From assembly GCA_024280295.1 (NCBI GenBank), contig JAJRQK010000012.1:1-36907 (forward strand): a stretch of 36,907 nucleotides of DNA, read 5' to 3'. Shown in pieces: positions 33,831-36,907 of the stretch. Numbering within the stretch: the stretch's first letter is position 1; each line of letters starts with the position of its first letter. This stretch comes from Bacteroidota bacterium (lineage in GTDB: Bacteria; Bacteroidota; Bacteroidia; Flavobacteriales_D; Crocinitomicaceae). The translations under genes and the position numbers were made by a program. The notes beneath the pieces are model-generated. The model saw nothing but the letters and a program-made list of their open reading frames with translations, was not told the origin of the DNA and did no database searches.

Positions 33831-34053
33831 AAATTAAGTTTGTAGCGTAAAATAATTGACACAAACCTAGACAGAATTCTCACACAAAAAAAAAGAAATC
33901 TGTGTGAAATCACACAATACTAATTCGATTTAGTATAATGGCTTCTAGGTTGATTATAATGGTGTTATAAATGAATATTCGCCACATTTTATTTTAGCTG
34001 TGCGTGCATATTAGTACACTGAATGTCAATACGCTACAAAGGGAGGTTTGAAT
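33831..34053. other. Intergenic region
   Basis: No open frame or RNA gene is recognised. It holds a 7-bp inverted repeat (tcacaca 33880-33886 / tgtgtga 33901-33907) with an A-rich loop upstream of the exported gene. Its role is not clear. Confidence 0.4.
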
Positions 34054-34081
34054 AAAAAAGCCCAACTTGTGAAAGTCGGGC
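34054..34081 (-). terminator. Rho-independent terminator (second of a tandem pair)
   Basis: Read on the minus strand, gcccgacttt pairs with aagttgggc and is followed by a run of six T. It lies about 50 bp beyond the first terminator after the tRNA genes, either as back-up or ending a short transcript in between. Confidence 0.75.
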
Positions 34082-34127
34082 AATCTTACAAGCTCAGGGT
34101 GGAAGCCCCGTTGCAAGTGTTTTAATA

Positions 34128-34160
34128 AAATAAAGCCTCTCCAAAATTGAAGAGGCTTTT
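34128..34160 (-). terminator. Rho-independent terminator of the tRNA operon
   Basis: Read on the minus strand, aaagcctct and agaggcttt form a 9-bp stem with a 10-nt loop, then tatttt. It begins 2 bp after the tRNA-Leu 3' end. Confidence 0.85.
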
Positions 34161-34161
34161 G

Positions 34162-34245
34162 TACTCGAGGCGGGACTTGAACCCGCACGCCCCAAAGAGC
34201 ACAGGATTTTAAGTCCGGCGTGTCTACCAATTCCACCACTCGAGC
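34162..34245 (-). tRNA. tRNA-Leu (anticodon TAA)
   Basis: The sequence folds as a class II tRNA of 84 nt with the acceptor gctcgag / ctcgagt, D-arm text tggtggaattggtagacac and the anticodon loop cttaaaa (TAA). A long variable arm (tgctctttggggcg) and the T-arm gcgggttcaagtcccgc follow. The discriminator is A and no CCA is encoded. The anticodon stem (ccgga / tcctg) has one C-U mismatch. Confidence 0.93.
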
Positions 34246-34308
34246 ATTTATTTATTCGGATTGAATAAACAGGTAGTATCCTATTGAATGAATCCGAGGC
34301 TTCATTCG

Positions 34309-34381
<73 letters not shown>

Positions 34382-34387
34382 TTATTT

Positions 34388-34422
34388 CAAACTTACCACA
34401 CTTCTTTTAGCGCGGCGTCAAA
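34388..34422 (-). promoter_or_regulatory. Bacteroidota-type promoter of the tRNA pair
   Basis: On the minus strand TTTG (34422-34419) is followed after 23 nt by TAAGTTTG (34395-34388), a perfect TAnnTTTG. The tRNA-Gly 5' end lies 6 nt beyond. Confidence 0.5.
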
Positions 34423-34494
34423 TGTAACAAGTATTTCAGAAATATGAAAAGAAAGTGCATATATTTTGAGCCAGTTTAGTCACTCGTCATTTAA

Positions 34495-36907
34495 TTACCC
34501 ACCGATGAATTTTTTTATCTCATTTAACTTCATTAAAGCTTCTACTGGGGTTAAAGTATTGATATCAATCGTAACCAATTCATCTCTAATTTGTTCGAGT
34601 ACTGGGTCATTTAGTTGGAAGAAGCTCAACTGCATATCCTCAACTTCAACAGCATTCGCCGATTTTTCCGAAAGCTTTTTTGTTTTAATAGTTTGAGTAC
34701 TCATCTCATGTGAAGACTCTAATTGAACTAACATCAACTCTGCACGATCTAAAACTTGACGCGGCATACCTGCCAACTTTGCTACATGAATACCAAATGA
34801 ATGCTCACTTCCTCCCTCTACAAGTTTTCGTAGAAATAAAATTTTCTTCCCAATTTCTTTTACTGAAACATTAAAATTCTTGATTCTACCATAACGGTTT
34901 GTCATATCGTTAAGTTCATGATAGTGTGTTGCAAATAATGTCTTTGACCTGAACTGTGGATGCTCATGTAAATATTCTGAAATCGCCCAAGCAATAGAGA
35001 TTCCGTCATAAGTGCTTGTCCCACGTCCGATTTCATCTAATAATATCAGTGATCTATTTGAAAGGTTATTTAGTATGCTTGAGGTTTCATTCATTTCTAC
35101 CATGAAAGTCGATTCACCAGAAGAAATATTATCAGAAGCTCCAACACGTGTGAATACTTTATCAACTAATCCAAGTTTTGCAGATGATGCTGGTACGAAA
35201 GATCCCATTTGGGCCATTAGTGAAATCAACGCAGTTTGTCGTAATAAAGCACTTTTACCTGACATGTTTGGTCCAGTAATCATCATTATTTGCTGTGTAT
35301 CGTTGTCGAGATAAACATCATTTGCAATGTATGACTCTCCAACAGGAAGTTGCTGTTCAATTACTGGATGTCGACCATCTTTGATGTCTATCGCGTAAGA
35401 TTCATTGACCTCTGGTTTTACATAGTCGTTTGTTTTAGCAATTTCAGAGAATGATAGAAGTGTGTCGAGTTGTGCAATCAATAATGCCGCTAATTGAATT
35501 GGTTGCGTAAAATCCGCCATTGCGAAAACTAATTCTTGATATAGTTTAGATTCAATTACATAAATTTTATCCTCTGCTCCTAAGATTTTACTCTCGTACT
35601 CCTTCAATTCTTCTGTAATGTATCGCTCCGCATTAACAAGGGTTTGCTTTCGATTCCATTCTTCTGGAACTTTGTCTTTATGTGTATTTCTAACTTCGAT
35701 GTAATAGCCAAAGACATTATTGAACCCAATTTTAAGGCTCGTAATTCCAGTTCGTTCGCTTTCTCGTTTTTGGAGGTCATCTAAATATTCTTTACCAGAA
35801 GACGATATCGCTCTTAGGTTGTCCAATTCTTTGTCATATCCATCAGCAATAACTTTCCCTTTACCAATTTGAACAGCTGCTTCTTGGTGCGACATTGTTT
35901 CAATTTTATCAAGAAGTTTCTCACATGGATTAATCTGTTCAGCGATTCGTTGAATCACTTTTGATCCCATTTTAGAGACCAACTCTTTAATCGGATTTAA
36001 TTGAATTAGTGTTCGTTTCAATTGAAGCACTTCCCGTGGGTTGATTTTTCCAACAGCAACTTTCGAAATTAGTCGCTCCAAATCACTAATAGATTTCAGA
36101 CGATCTCCCAATGCAAAGGAGCTTTCTTCATCGTCATATAAGGCTTGAACTGACTCTAGCCGATCTTTGACTGGCTGAAGATCTTTTAATGGCAGCACCA
36201 TCCAACGTTTCATCATTCGACCGCCCATTGCTGTCTTGGTACAATCAAGAATGTCGATTAATGTGGTTGCATTTTCGTGTGGAGAACTGATCAATTCAAG
36301 ATTGCGAATTGTGAAACGATCTAGCCACACATATCGTTCCTCTTCGATTCTAGAAATAGTGCGAATATGACCAAGTCGATCGTGCTGATTTTCGGATAAA
36401 TAGTGTATAATTGATCCTGCCGCGATAATTGCCGCATTGAGATTGTCCAATCCAAAACCTTTCAGTGATTTTGTCCCAAAGTGTTTGTTTAAATTTTCTA
36501 AAGCATAATCCTCCGTGTAAATCCAGTCCTCTAATCGGAAAGAATAGTAACTGTTTCCAAAAAGGTCATCGAAATCTTTAGATTTGCGTTTGTTATAGAT
36601 GATTTCAGTTGGCTCAAAACCTTGAATTAGTTTTTCAATGTATTCATTTGTCCCTTGTGCGACTAAAAACTCTCCTGTGGAAACATCTAAAAAAGCAATC
36701 CCTGTTTGATTTTTCTCAAAATGCACAGAACATAAGAAATTGTTCTTTTTTGTGTCAAGGACTTGATCGTTAAATGACACGCCAGGAGTCACCATCTCAG
36801 TTACACCGCGCTTAACGATCGTCTTTGTCATCTTGGGATCTTCCAATTGATCGCAAATTGCAACACGCTGACCTGCTCGAACCAACTTTGGTAAATAAGT
36901 ATCTAAC
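34495..36907 (-). CDS. mutS: DNA mismatch repair protein MutS (start beyond window)
   Basis: The frame runs through the right edge, so the first residues, including the mismatch-sensing Phe-x-Glu motif, are not seen. Upstream of the first internal Met it continues '[20 protein letters not shown]', which matches MutS domain I. Connector, lever and clamp regions follow. The ATPase shows Walker A '[13 protein letters not shown]' (about 35254-35280) and Walker B '[16 protein letters not shown]' (about 35010-35050). A family motif 'FATHYHEL' and a C-terminal helix-loop tail '[19 protein letters not shown]' are present. MutS binds mispaired bases and, with ATP, recruits MutL. No partner gene is in view, and no lesion is seen in the visible part. 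Confidence 0.97.
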   Translation of the reverse strand, partial: LDTYLPKLVRAGQRVAICDQLEDPKMTKTIVKRGVTEMVTPGVSFNDQVLDTKKNNFLCSVHFEKNQTGIAFLDVSTGEFLVAQGTNEYIEKLIQGFEPTEIIYNKRKSKDFDDLFGNSYYSFRLEDWIYTEDYALENLNKHFGTKSLKGFGLDNLNAAIIAAGSIIHYLSENQHDRLGHIRTISRIEEERYVWLDRFTIRNLELISSPHENATTLIDILDCTKTAMGGRMMKRWMVLPLKDLQPVKDRLESVQALYDDEESSFALGDRLKSISDLERLISKVAVGKINPREVLQLKRTLIQLNPIKELVSKMGSKVIQRIAEQINPCEKLLDKIETMSHQEAAVQIGKGKVIADGYDKELDNLRAISSSGKEYLDDLQKRESERTGITSLKIGFNNVFGYYIEVRNTHKDKVPEEWNRKQTLVNAERYITEELKEYESKILGAEDKIYVIESKLYQELVFAMADFTQPIQLAALLIAQLDTLLSFSEIAKTNDYVKPEVNESYAIDIKDGRHPVIEQQLPVGESYIANDVYLDNDTQQIMMITGPNMSGKSALLRQTALISLMAQMGSFVPASSAKLGLVDKVFTRVGASDNISSGESTFMVEMNETSSILNNLSNRSLILLDEIGRGTSTYDGISIAWAISEYLHEHPQFRSKTLFATHYHELNDMTNRYGRIKNFNVSVKEIGKKILFLRKLVEGGSEHSFGIHVAKLAGMPRQVLDRAELMLVQLESSHEMSTQTIKTKKLSEKSANAVEVEDMQLSFFQLNDPVLEQIRDELVTIDINTLTPVEALMKLNEIKKFIGG

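Noticed and set aside
33880-33907. Inverted repeat tcacaca / tgtgtga as a terminator
   Set aside because: The stem is short with an A-rich 14-nt loop and no T-run on the side of an ending gene.
33994-34239. 81-residue minus-strand reading frame beginning MVELVDTPDLKSCALW
   Set aside because: It translates the tRNA-Leu gene and the terminators; this is a well-known false protein.

Overview
The window looks like chromosomal DNA from a member of the Bacteroidota, most likely a Flavobacteriales-type bacterium. The genus cannot be fixed from the sequence alone. The evidence is: low G+C; at least seven secreted proteins ending in type IX secretion system (T9SS) sorting domains of type A or type B (gliding-motility-associated); Bacteroidota-style promoters (TTTG about 20-23 nt before TAnnTTTG); few Shine-Dalgarno sequences; and typical families such as FadL/OmpP1, DUF2490, DUF2721 and group III truncated hemoglobin.

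Layout. 1-3060: two paralogous HYR-repeat T9SS surface proteins, the first cut by the window edge. 3065-4330: a gene-free insertion-sequence graveyard holding decayed remnants of three transposase families (IS200/IS605-like, ISL3/ISAon1-like, IS256-like), each with a large internal deletion. 4335-8235: glutamate racemase (murI), a small exported protein and a large type B T9SS adhesin-like protein. 8295-13911 (minus strand): truncated hemoglobin overlapping a UbiB/ABC1 kinase-like gene, then a B12-binding-type radical SAM gene overlapping an HTTM membrane gene. 13973-17419: a T9SS metalloprotease, a DUF2721-like membrane protein and a tail-fibre-like protein, all three interrupted by apparent single-base frameshifts. 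17495-19437: ArsC/Spx-fold protein without its N-terminal cysteine, gamma-carbonic anhydrase and a ChaN-like protein. 19602-24156: a tight four-gene operon of CotH-kinase T9SS protein, lipoprotein, DUF2490 protein and an unknown exported protein. 24251-27197: a markedly AT-rich cassette of an AraC regulator, two SRPBCC proteins and a lipoprotein, probably acquired horizontally. 27469-31332: FadL porin, an SGNH-hydrolase-like lipoprotein with substituted catalytic residues and an ATT start, and a T9SS-secreted esterase with an intact triad. 31595-33830 (minus): T9SS PKD protein plus a small exported protein. 34162-34381 (minus): tRNA-Gly(GCC) and tRNA-Leu(TAA). 34495 to the right edge (minus): mutS without its start.

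How the genes work together. Most of the window is cell-surface and secretion biology: T9SS cargo (adhesins, protease, esterase, CotH protein) with outer-membrane partners. The FadL-SGNH-esterase cluster reads as an ester or lipid uptake locus. The two most novel-looking units are the HTTM/radical SAM pair and the FadL/pseudo-SGNH/esterase locus. Three frameshifts within 2.2 kb need checking against raw reads before they are treated as biology.
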